Origin: Acidovorax sp. GBBC 1281
GTDB taxonomy: Bacteria > Pseudomonadota > Gammaproteobacteria > Burkholderiales > Burkholderiaceae_C
Direction of reading: 5' to 3'
Length of the DNA: 64,000 bases
Assembly (NCBI RefSeq): GCF_028473645.1
Contig: NZ_CP097269.1
Coordinates: 814,001 to 878,000, forward strand
Shown: one piece after another, positions 47,168 through 57,643 of the stretch
Layout: each line of letters starts with the position of its first letter
Position numbering within the stretch: the stretch's first letter is position 1
The notes under the pieces: model-generated
Databases searched by the model: none
What the model saw: the letters and a program-made list of their open reading frames with translations, nothing else
Told to the model about the DNA's origin: nothing
Translations under genes and position numbers: made by a program

Positions 47168-48118
47168 ATGGACCGCCTCACCGCTGCCGAAGTCTTCGTG
47201 CGCATCGCAGAGCGCGGCAGCATGACCGCCGCCGCCGAATCGCTGGACATGTCGCGCGCCATGGTCACGCGCTACCTCGCGCAGATGGAGACGTGGGCCG
47301 GCGCCCGGCTCCTGCACCGCACCACCCGCCGCCTGGGCCTCACCGCGGCCGGCGAGCAGGCCCTGGCGCGCTGCCGGCGCATGCTGGAGCTGGCCGCCGA
47401 GATGGCGGCGCCGGTGGGCGAGGGGGCCGAGGTGCCGCGCGGCCTGCTGCGCATGGCCAGCTCGCAGTCGCTCGCGCAGGAGGTGCTGTCGCCCGCCGTG
47501 GCCGAGTTCCTGCGCCGCCATCCGCTGGTGGCCATCGATCTACACATCGATTCCCGGCCGGTCAACCTGGTGCAGGAGCGCATCGATCTGGCGGTGCGCA
47601 TCAGCAACGACCTGGACCCGAATCTCATCGCCCGCACGCTGGGCGAGTGCGCATCCGTGGTGTGCGCTGCGCCCGCCTACCTGGCCGCGCACGGCACGCC
47701 GCGCCGCGCGCAGGACCTGGCGACCCACGACTGCCTCACGTATTCGTACTTCGGGCGCAGCCTGTGGGAGTTCACGCACCGGGGCGAGCGAATCGCGGTG
47801 CCGGTGGGCGGCAGCCTGAGCGCCAACGAATCGCAGGTGCTGCTGGCCGCCGCGCTGCACGGCGCGGGCGTGACGCTGCAACCCGTCTATGCCGCCGCGC
47901 CGCTGATCGCCCAGGGCCGGCTCGTGGCGCTGCTGCCGGGCCATGTGCCGCGCACGCTGGGCGTGCACGGCGTGTACGCCTCACGCCGGCAGGTGCCGCC
48001 GGCGCTGCGCGCGCTGCTGGACTTCCTGGTGGAGCGGTTCGCCGATCCGACGCACTGGCAGGCCGGGCCGTCCGCGCCGGCCGCCAAGGCCGCGGCGCGG
48101 GCGAAAAAAAACCGCTGA
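47168..48118 (+). CDS. LysR-family transcriptional regulator
   Basis: 316 residues from ATG 47168 (MDRLTAAEVFVRIAERGSM); helix-turn-helix at about 15-40 and an effector domain. It is divergent from the MBL-fold/DsbA-like pair across 128 bases. The C-terminal tail is Ala/Lys-rich (AAKAAARAKKNR). Confidence 0.88.
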   Translation: MDRLTAAEVFVRIAERGSMTAAAESLDMSRAMVTRYLAQMETWAGARLLHRTTRRLGLTAAGEQALARCRRMLELAAEMAAPVGEGAEVPRGLLRMASSQSLAQEVLSPAVAEFLRRHPLVAIDLHIDSRPVNLVQERIDLAVRISNDLDPNLIARTLGECASVVCAAPAYLAAHGTPRRAQDLATHDCLTYSYFGRSLWEFTHRGERIAVPVGGSLSANESQVLLAAALHGAGVTLQPVYAAAPLIAQGRLVALLPGHVPRTLGVHGVYASRRQVPPALRALLDFLVERFADPTHWQAGPSAPAAKAAARAKKNR

Positions 48119-48178
48119 GGGCAGCGGCGGCGGTGGGCATCGCCGCAGCCCCGGGGCAGGGCCGCGGCGCTGGGCGCC

Positions 48179-48958
48179 TCACTGGTGGGTGAAGGTCGCC
48201 TTGCGCTTGTTCACGAAGGCGTCCATGCCTTCCTTCTGGTCGTGCGTGGCGAACAGTGCGTGGAACAGGCGGCGCTCGAACATCACGCCGTCCGACAGCC
48301 CGCCCTCGAACGCGCGGTTGACCGATTCCTTGGCGGCCATCACGGCAATCTGCGAGAAGTCGCTGATCTGCAGCGCGGCGCCCAGGGCCTCGTCCATCAA
48401 TTGGGCGAAGGGCACGACGCGGCTGACCAGCCCGGCGCGCTCGGCCTCGGCGGCATCCATCATGCGGCCGGTGAGGGCCATGTCCATGGCCTTGGACTTG
48501 CCCACCGCGCGCGGCAGGCGCTGCGTGCCGCCAGCCCCGGGGATGACGCCCAGCTTGATCTCGGGCTGGCCGAACTTGGCGTTGTCGGCCGCGATGATGA
48601 AGTCGCACATCATGGCCAGCTCGCAGCCGCCGCCCAGGGCGAAGCCGCTCACCGCGGCGATCACCGGCTTGCGGATGGAGCGGATGCGCTCCCAGTTGCG
48701 CGTGATGTAGTCGCTCTTGTACGCATCGGCGAAGCTGTACTGCGCCATGGCGCCGATGTCCGCGCCCGCGGCGAAGGCCTTTTCGCTGCCGGTGACGATG
48801 ACGCAGCCGATCTTCTCGTCGGCGTCGAAGGCCTGCAGCGCCTCGCCCAGCTCGTTCATGAGCTGGTCGTTCAGCGCGTTCAGTTGCTTGGGCCGGTTCA
48901 GCGTGATGACGCCGACCTTGTCCGCCTCGATGCGGACCTCGATGACTTCGTAGGCCAA
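48179..48958 (-). CDS. enoyl-CoA hydratase
   Basis: 259-residue crotonase that hydrates trans-2-enoyl-CoA in fatty acid degradation. Oxyanion-hole and catalytic features: [16 protein letters not shown] (first Glu) and [14 protein letters not shown] (second Glu), with the C-terminal AFEGGLSDG segment. The length and motifs fit the short-chain hydratase class (EchA/PaaF-like); the pathway cannot be fixed. Confidence 0.93.
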   Translation of the reverse strand: MAYEVIEVRIEADKVGVITLNRPKQLNALNDQLMNELGEALQAFDADEKIGCVIVTGSEKAFAAGADIGAMAQYSFADAYKSDYITRNWERIRSIRKPVIAAVSGFALGGGCELAMMCDFIIAADNAKFGQPEIKLGVIPGAGGTQRLPRAVGKSKAMDMALTGRMMDAAEAERAGLVSRVVPFAQLMDEALGAALQISDFSQIAVMAAKESVNRAFEGGLSDGVMFERRLFHALFATHDQKEGMDAFVNKRKATFTHQ

Positions 48959-49031
48959 GGGGTATCTCCGTTGCTCGTTGTGATCGGCAGACTATACCCA
49001 AGGGGCTCCGGAAAGCCTCTGCAAGCTTTCT

Positions 49032-50822
49032 CTATTGGCCCGCGCCGCCGTCCAGCCACCGGTTGGCCAGGGCCGCGTCGGCCACCGACAGGCCGATGGT
49101 GTCGACCTCGGCCTCGGCGCCCGCATGGGCCGTCGAGGGCAGTTCCAGCGGCAGCTCGAGCAGCCGCCGGTCCCGCGCCACCAGCGCCGTCACGCGGGGT
49201 TCCACGCCGGCGTAGAGCGGCACGTCGTCCAGCCGCTGCACGCGCCAGGCCTCGCCCTGCACCTCGATCCCCAGCCATTCGTCGCCGGCCGCGAAGCCCG
49301 CCTGCTCGGCCAGGCCGCCGCGCAGCACCACCTTGATCTGCAGGCCCTGGCCCTCCGCCACCCGCACGCCCAGGCGCTGGGCCAGCTGCGCCGGCTCGCC
49401 CTGCAGCGTCACGCCGTTGGCCGCCAGCAGCTCGGCCAGGGGCAGGTCGTCGGTGCCGTGCACCCACTGCGCGATCTCGGTGGCGAACGAGCGGCCCGCC
49501 AGCGCCTGGATCGCGTCGAGCAGGTCGGCTTCGGACATGGGGCCGGCGGCGCAGCGCTCCCACAGGGCGCGCATCACGTCGTCCAGCGTGGCCTGGCCTT
49601 CGCGGCGCAGCGCGAGGTCCAGGCACAGCGCCACCAGCGAGCCCTTGGTGTAGTAGCTCACCGTGCTGTTGGGCGTGTTCTCGTCCTGGCGGTAGTACTT
49701 GACCCAGGCTTCGAAGCTGGCCTGCGCCACCGACTGCACCTTGCGGCCGGGCGTCTGCAGCACCTGGTTGACGGTCTTGGCGAGCAGGCGCAGGTAGGTG
49801 GCGTTGTCGATCAGGCCCGCACGGCGCAGCAGCAGGTCGTCGTAGTAGCTCGTGAAGCCCTCGAAGAACCACAGCAGTCGCGTGTAGTTCTCCTGCGTGT
49901 AGTCGTACTGCGCGAACTCCGCCGGGCGCAGGCGCTTGACGTTCCAGGTGTGGAAGTGCTCGTGGCTCACCAGCCCGAGCAGCGTGTTGTAGCCCTCGGG
50001 CGCGCGTGCCTGGCCGATGCGCGGCAGGTCGCGCCGCCCGCAGATCAGGGCGGTGGAGTTGCGGTGCTCCAGGCCCCCGTAGCCGTCGTCCACCACGTTC
50101 AGCAGGAACAGGTAGTTCTGGTAGGGCGGCTTGCCGCTGCCGTGCCAGAAGCGGATGCCGGCCTCGCAGATGCGGCGCACGTCGGCCACGATGCGGTTGC
50201 CGTCGAATGAAGGCGCGGCGCCCGCGATCACCAGCCGGTGCGGCACGCCACAGGCCGTGAATCGGATGCTCCAGAACGGGCCCATCTCCACGGGGCAGTC
50301 CACCAGTTCGTCGTAGTGCTCGGCGCGGTAGGTGCCGAAGCCCGCGCGCGTGGTCTTCTCGGCGGCGAGCCCGGTGGCGACGGACCAGCGCGCCACGGCG
50401 GGCGTGCTCACGATTTCGAGGTCGTGTCGCGGGGCCTCCTGGCCGTGCACGCGCAGGCACAGGCTGGTGCCGTTGAAGAAACCGCGCGTGGCATCCAGAA
50501 AGGCGGTGCGCACCGAGGTGTCGTAGGCGCAGACTTCATACGTCAGCACCAGCGGGTGGTCGTTGCGGCACTGCACCTCCCAGCGGCACTTGTCCAACTG
50601 GGCGAGGGGCACGTCCTTGCCATCCTGCTGCGCGCGCAGGTTCTGCAGGTTCTTGGCGAATTCGCGCACCAGGTAGCTGCCGGGAATCCAGACCGGCAGC
50701 GACAGCGCCTGCTGGGCCGCGGGCCTGGCGACTGTCAGCGTCACGCTGAACAGGTGGGCGTGCAGTTGCGCGGGCTCGACACGGTAGTGGACGGCGGGGT
50801 GGGCGTGGCGAAGGACGGACAT
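49032..50822 (-). CDS. M61-family metallopeptidase with PDZ domain
   Basis: 596-residue glycyl-aminopeptidase-like protein. An N-terminal beta domain precedes the zinc site HEHFH in LVSHEHFHTWNVKRLRP, and the downstream metal Glu lies in LLWFFEGFTSYYDDLLLRRA. A C-terminal PDZ-like region follows (about 480-570). It has no clear signal peptide, so it is probably cytosolic or peripheral. dsbC is next upstream in the same direction. Confidence 0.9.
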   Translation of the reverse strand: MSVLRHAHPAVHYRVEPAQLHAHLFSVTLTVARPAAQQALSLPVWIPGSYLVREFAKNLQNLRAQQDGKDVPLAQLDKCRWEVQCRNDHPLVLTYEVCAYDTSVRTAFLDATRGFFNGTSLCLRVHGQEAPRHDLEIVSTPAVARWSVATGLAAEKTTRAGFGTYRAEHYDELVDCPVEMGPFWSIRFTACGVPHRLVIAGAAPSFDGNRIVADVRRICEAGIRFWHGSGKPPYQNYLFLLNVVDDGYGGLEHRNSTALICGRRDLPRIGQARAPEGYNTLLGLVSHEHFHTWNVKRLRPAEFAQYDYTQENYTRLLWFFEGFTSYYDDLLLRRAGLIDNATYLRLLAKTVNQVLQTPGRKVQSVAQASFEAWVKYYRQDENTPNSTVSYYTKGSLVALCLDLALRREGQATLDDVMRALWERCAAGPMSEADLLDAIQALAGRSFATEIAQWVHGTDDLPLAELLAANGVTLQGEPAQLAQRLGVRVAEGQGLQIKVVLRGGLAEQAGFAAGDEWLGIEVQGEAWRVQRLDDVPLYAGVEPRVTALVARDRRLLELPLELPSTAHAGAEAEVDTIGLSVADAALANRWLDGGAGQ

Positions 50823-50934
50823 GGTGCGTGCGGCGCTGAAGGGTCGGGGAAGGCCCGGGCCGGCGCAGGGAAGTGGTCCGCGCCGCCCGGCGGTCAGGAG
50901 CGTGCGCCGCGGTGGCCGCCGCGCACGCCGGGGC

Positions 50935-51654
50935 TCAATTGCCGGAGCCGCCGGCGTCGGCCATGCGCTTTTCGACTTCCTGCGCGTTGATCGCGCCCGG
51001 CACGCGGGAGCCGTCGGCGAAGATGATCGTCGGCGTGCCGGTGATCTTGTGCTTCTTGCCGAAGGCCAGGTTGCGCTGCACGGCCGCGGTGTCGCAGCTG
51101 GCGGCGGGCGCCGGCTTGTCGCGCACCATCTGGTCCTGCCAGGCCACCACGCGGTCCTTGGCGCACCAGATGTTGCGGGACTTCTCGGCCGAATCGGGGC
51201 TCAGGATGGGGTACAGGAACATGTACACGGTGACGTTGTCCACGTTCTGCAGGTCCTTCTCGAAGCGCTTGCAGTAGCCGCAGTTGGGGTCCTCGAACAC
51301 CGCGATCTTGCGCTTGCCGTTGCCGCGCACGATGGTGAAAGCATCCTTGAACGGCAGCGCGTCGAAGTCCACCGCGGTGAGCTTGTTGATGCGGTCTTCG
51401 GTCAGGTTGCGGCGGGCCTTGGTGTCGATCAGCTCGCCCTGGATCAGGTAGTTGCCCTTGGCATCGGTGTAGAACAGGTCGGTGCCGATGCGCACCTCGT
51501 ACAGGCCCTGCATGGGCGTGCTGCGCACCTCGTCGATCTTCTCCAGCTGCGGAATGCGGTCGGACAGGGCCTTGCGGATGACCGTTTCCTGGGCGAACGC
51601 GCCGAGGGACAGGGTGAGCGCGGCGCCGGCCAGCAGGGAGGTGATCAGTTTCAT
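50935..51654 (-). CDS. dsbC: thiol:disulfide interchange protein DsbC
   Basis: Periplasmic disulfide isomerase. 239 residues: Sec signal (MKLITSLLAGAALTLSLGAF, cut after AFA), N-terminal dimerisation domain (about 22-85), thioredoxin fold with the active site CGYC at 125-128 and a second Cys pair (IWCAKDR, ASCDTA) that stabilises the fold. Matches the family length. Confidence 0.93.
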   Translation of the reverse strand: MKLITSLLAGAALTLSLGAFAQETVIRKALSDRIPQLEKIDEVRSTPMQGLYEVRIGTDLFYTDAKGNYLIQGELIDTKARRNLTEDRINKLTAVDFDALPFKDAFTIVRGNGKRKIAVFEDPNCGYCKRFEKDLQNVDNVTVYMFLYPILSPDSAEKSRNIWCAKDRVVAWQDQMVRDKPAPAASCDTAAVQRNLAFGKKHKITGTPTIIFADGSRVPGAINAQEVEKRMADAGGSGN

Positions 51655-51741
51655 GCGATTCTTTCGTTCTTCAACTCGTTGTTCATCAATGCGCCGCGGC
51701 GGTCGCCAGCGGCCCGCCTTGCGGCCCTTCGGTCCATCCCG

Positions 51742-52872
51742 TCAACGCAGGCCCATGGCCTGGCGCGTCACCCAATCCTTGAGCGGGCCGCTGCGCTCGA
51801 AGCCCTTCATGCCCCAGTTGCGCAGCGCCGTCAAAGGCCCTTCGCTGCGCGAGAAAAGCTGCTGCAGCCCGTCCATCGTCCAGCCCATCGGCAGCAGGGC
51901 CGCCTTGCGTTCGCGCTCGTACTGGCGCAGCAGCCGCAGATCGCCCACGCCGCGCCAGTAATCGCGCCCGTTCAGCACGCGGGCCAGCGCCTGCGCATCG
52001 CCCAGCCCCAGGTTCAGGCCCTGGCCGGCCAGCGGATGCACGTTGTGCGCCGCATCGCCTGCCAGCACCCAGCTGCGCGCGGCGCCCGGTTGGCCCGGCG
52101 CCGCCATGGGGCCGCACCAGCGGTCCGCGCGGGCCTGCTGCAGCGGCCAGGCCGTGCGGTCCGCGCTCAACTGCAGGGTGCCCAGCGTGTTCTGGCTGGC
52201 TTGCTGGATCTGCTGCTCGAATTCGGTGGGGTCCAGGGCCACCAGGCGCTGCGCCCGGTCCTGCGAGACTGACCAGACGACCGCGACGGAGTTCCCCGCG
52301 GCGCCGTCCAGCGGCAAAAAGGCCAGGATGCCGTCGGGCAGGAACCACTGCCGCGCCACCTGGCCGTGGGGCCGTTCGCACTGCAGCCGGGTGGCGACCG
52401 CGTGCTGCCCATACGGCATGGTGGCGAAGTCCACGCCGAATTCCTCGCGCGTGCGGCTGGCGCGGCCCTCGCACACCACGGTGAGCGCGGCGGGCACCGG
52501 GGCGTCCACCCATTCGGCCTGGGGCTGGAACCGCAGGGCATCGGCCAGGCGGGCCTCCAGCGCGGGCACGTCCACGATCCAGGCCAGCGCTTCGGTGCCC
52601 TGGCGTTCGGCATCGAACGTCACCTCGCCGCCCTGGTCGCCATGCACCTGCATCTGCCGCACCGCGGTGGCGTGGGCGGCATCGGGCCATCCGCGCACCG
52701 ATTCGAGCAGCCCGCGCGAGGCGGCGTTCAAGGCATAGGCGCGCACATCGGCCGCCGGGGGGGCGGGCGTGCCGACCAGGGCCACGCGGAGCCGTTCGCG
52801 GGCCAGCAGCAGGGCCAGGGTGCGGCCCACGACGCCAGCGCCACGGATACATACATCAAAGGTTTGGGCCAT
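51742..52872 (-). CDS. UbiH/COQ6-family FAD-dependent hydroxylase
   Basis: 376-residue flavoprotein monooxygenase like those of ubiquinone synthesis. FAD motif IRGAGVVGRTLALLLARE near the start and GDAAHNVHPLAGQGLNLGLGD near residue 290. The exact ring position it hydroxylates cannot be told. The start is the ATG at 52872 (MAQTFD); an ATG at 52881 would add three residues. Divergent from the MOSC gene. Confidence 0.88.
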   Translation of the reverse strand: MAQTFDVCIRGAGVVGRTLALLLARERLRVALVGTPAPPAADVRAYALNAASRGLLESVRGWPDAAHATAVRQMQVHGDQGGEVTFDAERQGTEALAWIVDVPALEARLADALRFQPQAEWVDAPVPAALTVVCEGRASRTREEFGVDFATMPYGQHAVATRLQCERPHGQVARQWFLPDGILAFLPLDGAAGNSVAVVWSVSQDRAQRLVALDPTEFEQQIQQASQNTLGTLQLSADRTAWPLQQARADRWCGPMAAPGQPGAARSWVLAGDAAHNVHPLAGQGLNLGLGDAQALARVLNGRDYWRGVGDLRLLRQYERERKAALLPMGWTMDGLQQLFSRSEGPLTALRNWGMKGFERSGPLKDWVTRQAMGLR

Positions 52873-52968
52873 GCCGGGCATTGTAGGAGCCGGCCAAGGC
52901 GGCACGGGCGGGCACAATCCCGCTTTCACCGATGGTTTTCGCGCCCGCGCCCCTGGAGCTTTTTCCCC

Positions 52969-53841
52969 GTGACTTTCCGCCCCGACCACGACCTTGCCGG
53001 CACCATCGCGCGCCTGTTCGTCCACCCCGTCAAATCCTGCGCCGGCATCGAAGTGCGCCAGGCGCTGCTCACCGACACCGGGCTGGACCTGGACCGCGCC
53101 TGGATGGTCGTGGACGCGGCCGGCCACTTCCTCACCCAGCGCACGCTGCCGCGCATGGCCCTGGTCCGGCCCCAGCTCAAGGTGCACGAAATGGTGCTGC
53201 GCGCCCCCGGCATGCTGGCGCTGCACGTGGCGATCGACCAGGTGGAAGGCCCCGCCACCGTGCAACTGTGGGACGACACGGTGCCCGCCTGGGACATGGG
53301 CCCGCTGGCCGCCCAGTGGTTCACCGACTTCCTGGGCCAGCCCTGCCGCATGGTGCGGTTCGACCCCGAGCACCGCCGGCTGTCCAGCCCGAAGTGGACC
53401 GACGGCCTGGAGGTGCCCAACCTCTTTTCCGACGGCTTCCCGCTGCTGCTGGCCAGCCAGGCGTCGCTGGACGGGCTGAACGAGCGGCTGCGGGCCGCCG
53501 GCCACGCGGCCGTGGGCATGGAGCGCTTTCGCCCCAACATCGTGGTCGATGGACTGCACGCGCACGACGAGGACCGCATCGACCGGCTCTACATCGGCAC
53601 CGGGGAGGGCGAGGAAGTGCACCTGCAGCCCACCAAGCCCTGCGCGCGCTGCCCCATCCCGGACATCGACCCGGCCACCGCCGCCAGCAGCCCCGAGGTG
53701 AGCGACATGATGCGCACCTACCGCCACGACCGCCGGCTGGGCGGCGCCGTCACCTTCGGCATGAACGCCATCGTGCGCGAAGGCGCGGGCCGCATGCTGC
53801 GCGTGGGCCAGCCCGTCGCGGCCGATCTGCGCTTCGACTGA
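52969..53841 (+). CDS. MOSC-domain protein
   Basis: 290 residues with an N-terminal beta-barrel (ARLFVHPVKSCAGIEV) and a MOSC domain holding the sulfur-carrying Cys in LQPTKPCARCPI. MOSC proteins move sulfur for molybdenum-cofactor-type reactions. Start GTG at 52969. The gene ends 101 bases before ychF. Confidence 0.85.
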   Translation: MTFRPDHDLAGTIARLFVHPVKSCAGIEVRQALLTDTGLDLDRAWMVVDAAGHFLTQRTLPRMALVRPQLKVHEMVLRAPGMLALHVAIDQVEGPATVQLWDDTVPAWDMGPLAAQWFTDFLGQPCRMVRFDPEHRRLSSPKWTDGLEVPNLFSDGFPLLLASQASLDGLNERLRAAGHAAVGMERFRPNIVVDGLHAHDEDRIDRLYIGTGEGEEVHLQPTKPCARCPIPDIDPATAASSPEVSDMMRTYRHDRRLGGAVTFGMNAIVREGAGRMLRVGQPVAADLRFD

Positions 53842-53942
53842 ATCGCCCGTTCGAAAAGGGCCGGGATCCGCCCGGCCGCCAGGGCCCCGGGCCCACCCCG
53901 TAAAATCGCGGATTTGTCTCCCGAACACCTGAAAGCCCTGCC

Positions 53943-55037
53943 ATGAGCCTGAAATGCGGCATCGTGGGCCTGCCCAATGTGGGCAAGTCCACCCTCTTCA
54001 ACGCGCTGACCAAGGCCGGCATCGCCGCCGAGAACTATCCGTTCTGCACCATCGAGCCCAACACGGGCGTGGTGGAAGTGCCCGATCCCCGCCTGCAGCA
54101 ACTCGCCGGCATCATCACGCCCGAGCGCATCGTTCCGGCCATCGTCGAGTTCGTGGACATCGCGGGCCTCGTGGCCGGCGCCAGCCAGGGCGAAGGCCTG
54201 GGCAACCAGTTCCTCGCGCACATCCGCGAGACCGACGCCATCGTGAACGTGGTGCGCTGCTTCGAGGACGACAACGTCATCCATGTGGCCGGCCGCGTGG
54301 ACCCGATCTCCGACATCGAAGTCATCCAGACCGAGCTGTGCCTGGCCGACCTCGCCACGGTGGAAAAGGCGCTCAACCGCTACAGCAAGGCCGCCAAGTC
54401 GGGCAACGACAAGGAAGCCGCCAAGCTGGTGTCCCTCCTCACGCCCATCCAGGCCGCGCTCGACCAGGGCAAGCCCGCGCGCACCGTGCCCTTGAGCAAG
54501 GAAGACGCCCCGCTGCTCAAGCCTTTTTGCCTGATCACCGCCAAGCCCGCCATGTTCGTTGGCAATGTGAGCGAAGACGGCTTCGAGAACAACCCGTTGC
54601 TGGAGCGCCTCAAGGAATACGCCGCCGCCCAGAACGCGCCCGTCGTGGCCATCTGCGCCAAGATGGAAGCGGAAATGTCCGAGATGAGCGACGAGGACCG
54701 CGACATGTTCCTGGCCGAGATGGGCCAGGCCGAACCCGGCCTGAACCGCCTGATCCGCGCCGGCTTCAACTTGCTGGGCCTGCAGACCTACTTCACGGCG
54801 GGCGTGAAGGAAGTGCGCGCCTGGACCATCCACGTGGGCGACACCGCGCCCCAGGCCGCAGGCGTGATCCACGGCGACTTCGAGCGCGGCTTCATCCGTG
54901 CGCAGACCATCGCCTTCGAGGATTTCATCGCCTTCAAGGGCGAGCAGGGCGCCAAGGACGCGGGCAAGATGCGCGCGGAAGGCAAGGAATACGTCGTCAA
55001 GGATGGCGACGTGATGAACTTCCTGTTCAACGTTTAA
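53943..55037 (+). CDS. ychF: ribosome-binding ATPase YchF
   Basis: 364-residue OBG-family P-loop protein that prefers ATP and responds to oxidative stress. Walker [10 protein letters not shown] at 9-17, the switch [18 protein letters not shown], a coiled-coil insertion and a C-terminal TGS domain ([15 protein letters not shown] onwards). The last recognisable core gene before the second foreign patch. Confidence 0.97.
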   Translation: MSLKCGIVGLPNVGKSTLFNALTKAGIAAENYPFCTIEPNTGVVEVPDPRLQQLAGIITPERIVPAIVEFVDIAGLVAGASQGEGLGNQFLAHIRETDAIVNVVRCFEDDNVIHVAGRVDPISDIEVIQTELCLADLATVEKALNRYSKAAKSGNDKEAAKLVSLLTPIQAALDQGKPARTVPLSKEDAPLLKPFCLITAKPAMFVGNVSEDGFENNPLLERLKEYAAAQNAPVVAICAKMEAEMSEMSDEDRDMFLAEMGQAEPGLNRLIRAGFNLLGLQTYFTAGVKEVRAWTIHVGDTAPQAAGVIHGDFERGFIRAQTIAFEDFIAFKGEQGAKDAGKMRAEGKEYVVKDGDVMNFLFNV

Positions 55038-55057
55038 ACCGGCACGCGTCGGTTTTT
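55036..55057 (+). terminator. terminator of ychF
   Basis: A 6-bp stem AAACCG/CGGTTT (55036-55041 and 55050-55055) starts within the stop codon and is followed by T-rich sequence. A second stem, TGGCCGACG with CGTCGGCCA (55064-55089), lies right behind without a T-run. Confidence 0.6.
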
Positions 55058-55058
55058 C

Positions 55059-55431
55059 AAGCTTGGCCGACGTTTGCGGGCGTCGGCCAGCGCTCGGAAA
55101 AATGCAGGCCTGTCTAGTGGCGCTCTCGATTCCTAGATTTCAACAAGAGCGAAATAGCGCTTCTTGGACAGAGCTTTGCCGCAGATGCATATTGCAGTGG
55201 TGGAGTTCGGCCAGTCCGTTGACCTGAACGCTCGCGATAAGCTTCTCGCATCAGACATCTATCGGCCGGCATGCTCTCTTTCGGCTGAACGGCAGTTCAG
55301 GCCAATTTCGGACTTTGACTCATCTCCCATTGGCAGGCAGTTTTAGACCCAAAGCGATTGGTTCCCATTGACGTGGTGTGAAAACACGATCTGCGATTTT
55401 GGGTGGGATGGCTAATGATGTGCTGTGCAAC
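55059..55431. other. low-content interval between ychF and IS copy 2
   Basis: About 370 bases with lower GC than the core. A 60-residue frame (55164-55346, internal MHIAVVEFGQSVDLNARD) is the only sizeable one; it has no known domain and I regard it as doubtful. The region probably marks the left edge of the foreign patch. Confidence 0.4.
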
Positions 55432-55577
55432 GGCTTTGTTGCACAAATCGCGATGCTGATGCCCGTAGACTGACTGCGTGACAGAGACGAAGAACAGGCA
55501 GCGGAGCAAGTACCGCACGACGAACTGGAAGGCGTACAACGCGGCGCTGAAAGCGCGAGGCTCGTTGACGATGTGGC

Positions 55578-56740
55578 TAGTGTCCTGTCCCGTTAATTCG
55601 CAGGCACGATAGCTGCATGGTTTCGGGCCATCCTTGAGGTGCCGCCATGCCCAATGCAACGACCCGAACAGAAATTGCGCTTAGTGAAGTGGAGCGCGCG
55701 GAACTGACGTCCATGGCGCGATCACGTTCGCTGCCAGCGGCGTTGTCGCTCAGGGCGCGCATCGTGCTGACTTGCGAAGGCACAGATAAAGCCAGCACCG
55801 CGGTTGCGCAGGCTCTGGGGATCAGTCGTAGCACTGTCACCAAGTGGCGCGGGCGCTATGCGCGCCATCGCATTGCAGGGCTTTACGACGAGTTGCGCCC
55901 GGGTCGCCCCCGCACGGTAGATGACGAGCGTGTTGCTGAGTTGATTACCAAGACGTTGCACACCAAGCCTGCTGATGGGGGTACCCACTGGAGCACCCGC
56001 ACGCTGGCCGCCGATACGGGCATCAGCAAGAGCACGGTGGCGCGCTATCTGCAGACCTTCAACCTCAAGCCGCACCGGGCCGACAGCTTCAAGCTGTCGA
56101 CCGATCCGCTGTTCATCGAGAAGCTGCGCGACGTTGTGGGGCTGTACCTGAACCCACCTGACAACGCGCTGGTGCTGTGCGTGGACGAGAAGAGCCAATG
56201 CCAAGCTTTGGAGCGTACGCAGCCGATGCTGCCAATGGGGTTTGGCTATGTCGAAGGTGTCACGCACGACTACGTGCGCCACGGCACCACCACCTTGTTC
56301 GCGGCCCTGAACGTGATGAATGGCCAAGTGATCGCGCAGTGCCGGCCCCGGCATCGTCATCAAGAGTTCCTTGCCTTCCTGCGCGCCATCGACAAGGCAG
56401 TGCCCGACGAACTGGATGTGCACTGCATAGCTGATAACTACGCCAGCCACAAGCATCCAAAGGTGCGCGCTTGGTTGGCCGAGCGGCCTCGCTGGCACAT
56501 GCACTTCGTTCCGACCTATTCAAGCTGGCTCAATCAGGTCGAGCGCTTCTTCTCGATCATCACCACGCGGGCAATCCGCCGTGGCTCGTTCACCAGCGTG
56601 AAGGATCTGATCAACAAGATCGACACATTCATCGCGAATTACAACCAGTCCTGCCAGCCGTTTACTTGGACAGCTACAGCAGACTCCATCCTCGAAAAAC
56701 TCGCCAGACTATGCGGGCGAATTAACGGGACAGGACACTA
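55578..56740 (+). mobile_element. IS630-family element nested in copy 2
   Basis: Same ends, size and TA duplication (55578-55579 and 56739-56740) as the element at 30328, and inserted at the same base of the IS903-like transposase gene. So the nest was copied as a unit or recombined, rather than formed twice. Confidence 0.92.
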
Positions 56741-56741
56741 G
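55647..56741 (+). CDS. IS630-family transposase, second copy
   Basis: 364 residues identical in translation to the protein at 30397, including both helix-turn-helix parts and the D, D, E residues. Its TAG stop is again completed by the target TA plus G. Intact. Confidence 0.93.
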   Translation: MPNATTRTEIALSEVERAELTSMARSRSLPAALSLRARIVLTCEGTDKASTAVAQALGISRSTVTKWRGRYARHRIAGLYDELRPGRPRTVDDERVAELITKTLHTKPADGGTHWSTRTLAADTGISKSTVARYLQTFNLKPHRADSFKLSTDPLFIEKLRDVVGLYLNPPDNALVLCVDEKSQCQALERTQPMLPMGFGYVEGVTHDYVRHGTTTLFAALNVMNGQVIAQCRPRHRHQEFLAFLRAIDKAVPDELDVHCIADNYASHKHPKVRAWLAERPRWHMHFVPTYSSWLNQVERFFSIITTRAIRRGSFTSVKDLINKIDTFIANYNQSCQPFTWTATADSILEKLARLCGRINGTGH

Positions 56742-57643
56742 ATGAGGGCATGCAGTGGTTTGGCACGCCGACCGGCAGGCGTGGACGCAGCCGAACCTTC
56801 TCGGACGCAGCAATCCAGTTCTGCCTGAGCATCAAGTGCCTGTTCGGCCAGCCCTTGCGACAGGCGCTGGGCATGGTGCAGAGCCTGCTGCGGCTGGCAA
56901 AGCTGGACTGGCCGGTACCTGACTTCAGCACTGTTTGCCGGCGCCAAAAGACCTTGCAGGTCGAACTGAGCTACCAGCGAACCAACTCGCCGCTGCAGTT
57001 GCTGGTGGACAGCACCGGCATCAAGTTCCTGGGCGAAGGAGAGTGGAAACGCAAGAAGCATGGTGCTGAATACCGGCGCGAATGGCGCAAGGTCCATCTG
57101 GGCATCGACGCGCAGACGCTGGAAATACGCGCCATCGAGGTGACCAGCAACGCCATTGGGGATGCGCCGATGTTGCCCGGGTTGCTGGCTCAGATTCCCA
57201 CTGACGAATCCATCGAAAGCGTCAGTGCCGATGGCGCCTACGACACGCGCGCCTGCCTGGACGCCATTGCCGAGCGGCACGCGATGGCGGTGATCCCGCC
57301 CCGCAAGAACGCCAGCCATTGGAAGAAGTCGAGTCCGGGCTCGGCGCATCGTAATGAGGCCATTCGGGCGTGCCAGCGCCTGGGTCGCGGCATTTGGAAG
57401 AAGTGGAGCGGCTACCACCGGCGCAGCCTTGTGGAGACGAAGATGCACTGCTTCAAGCGACTGGGCGAACGGGTGATCGCGCGCACGTTCGACCGCCAGG
57501 TTGTGGAGCTGCATGTCCGCGTGGCCTTGCTCAATCGGTTCAGTCAGATCGGCCGTCCTCACACCGTGTCGGTGACTGCTGTGGCATAGGTCCGTCTGGG
57601 GTTGGGGTCATGCCGTCTGCAATTCGATTTGTGCAACAGCGCC

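Larger units (their letters stand above)
55478..57589 (+). pseudogene. IS903-like transposase, interrupted, copy 2
   Basis: GTG start at 55478; 34 codons to 55579, then IS630; the remainder (MQWFGTPTGRRGRS from 56750) is open for 279 residues to TAG at 57587-57589. Without the IS630 the full protein would be about 316 residues, the normal IS903-group size. Features: LLVDSTGIKF, SADGAYDTRACLD and YHRRSLVETKMHC (catalytic D, D, E). Only the IS630 insertion breaks it. Confidence 0.85.
55432..57643 (+). mobile_element. IS903-like element, copy 2, carrying a nested IS630
   Basis: 2212 bases, the same structure and length as copy 1 and apparently nearly identical to it. Ends GGCTTTGTTGCACAAATC and ATTTGTGCAACAGCGCC. 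Flanks CTGTGCAAC (left) and CCTGTGAAT (right) are not a target duplication. Its transposase keeps TGG where copies 1 and 3 have TGA. Confidence 0.9.

Noticed and set aside
55164..55346. 60-residue frame after ychF
   Set aside because: No recognisable domain and weak start; kept only as a remark on the interval.
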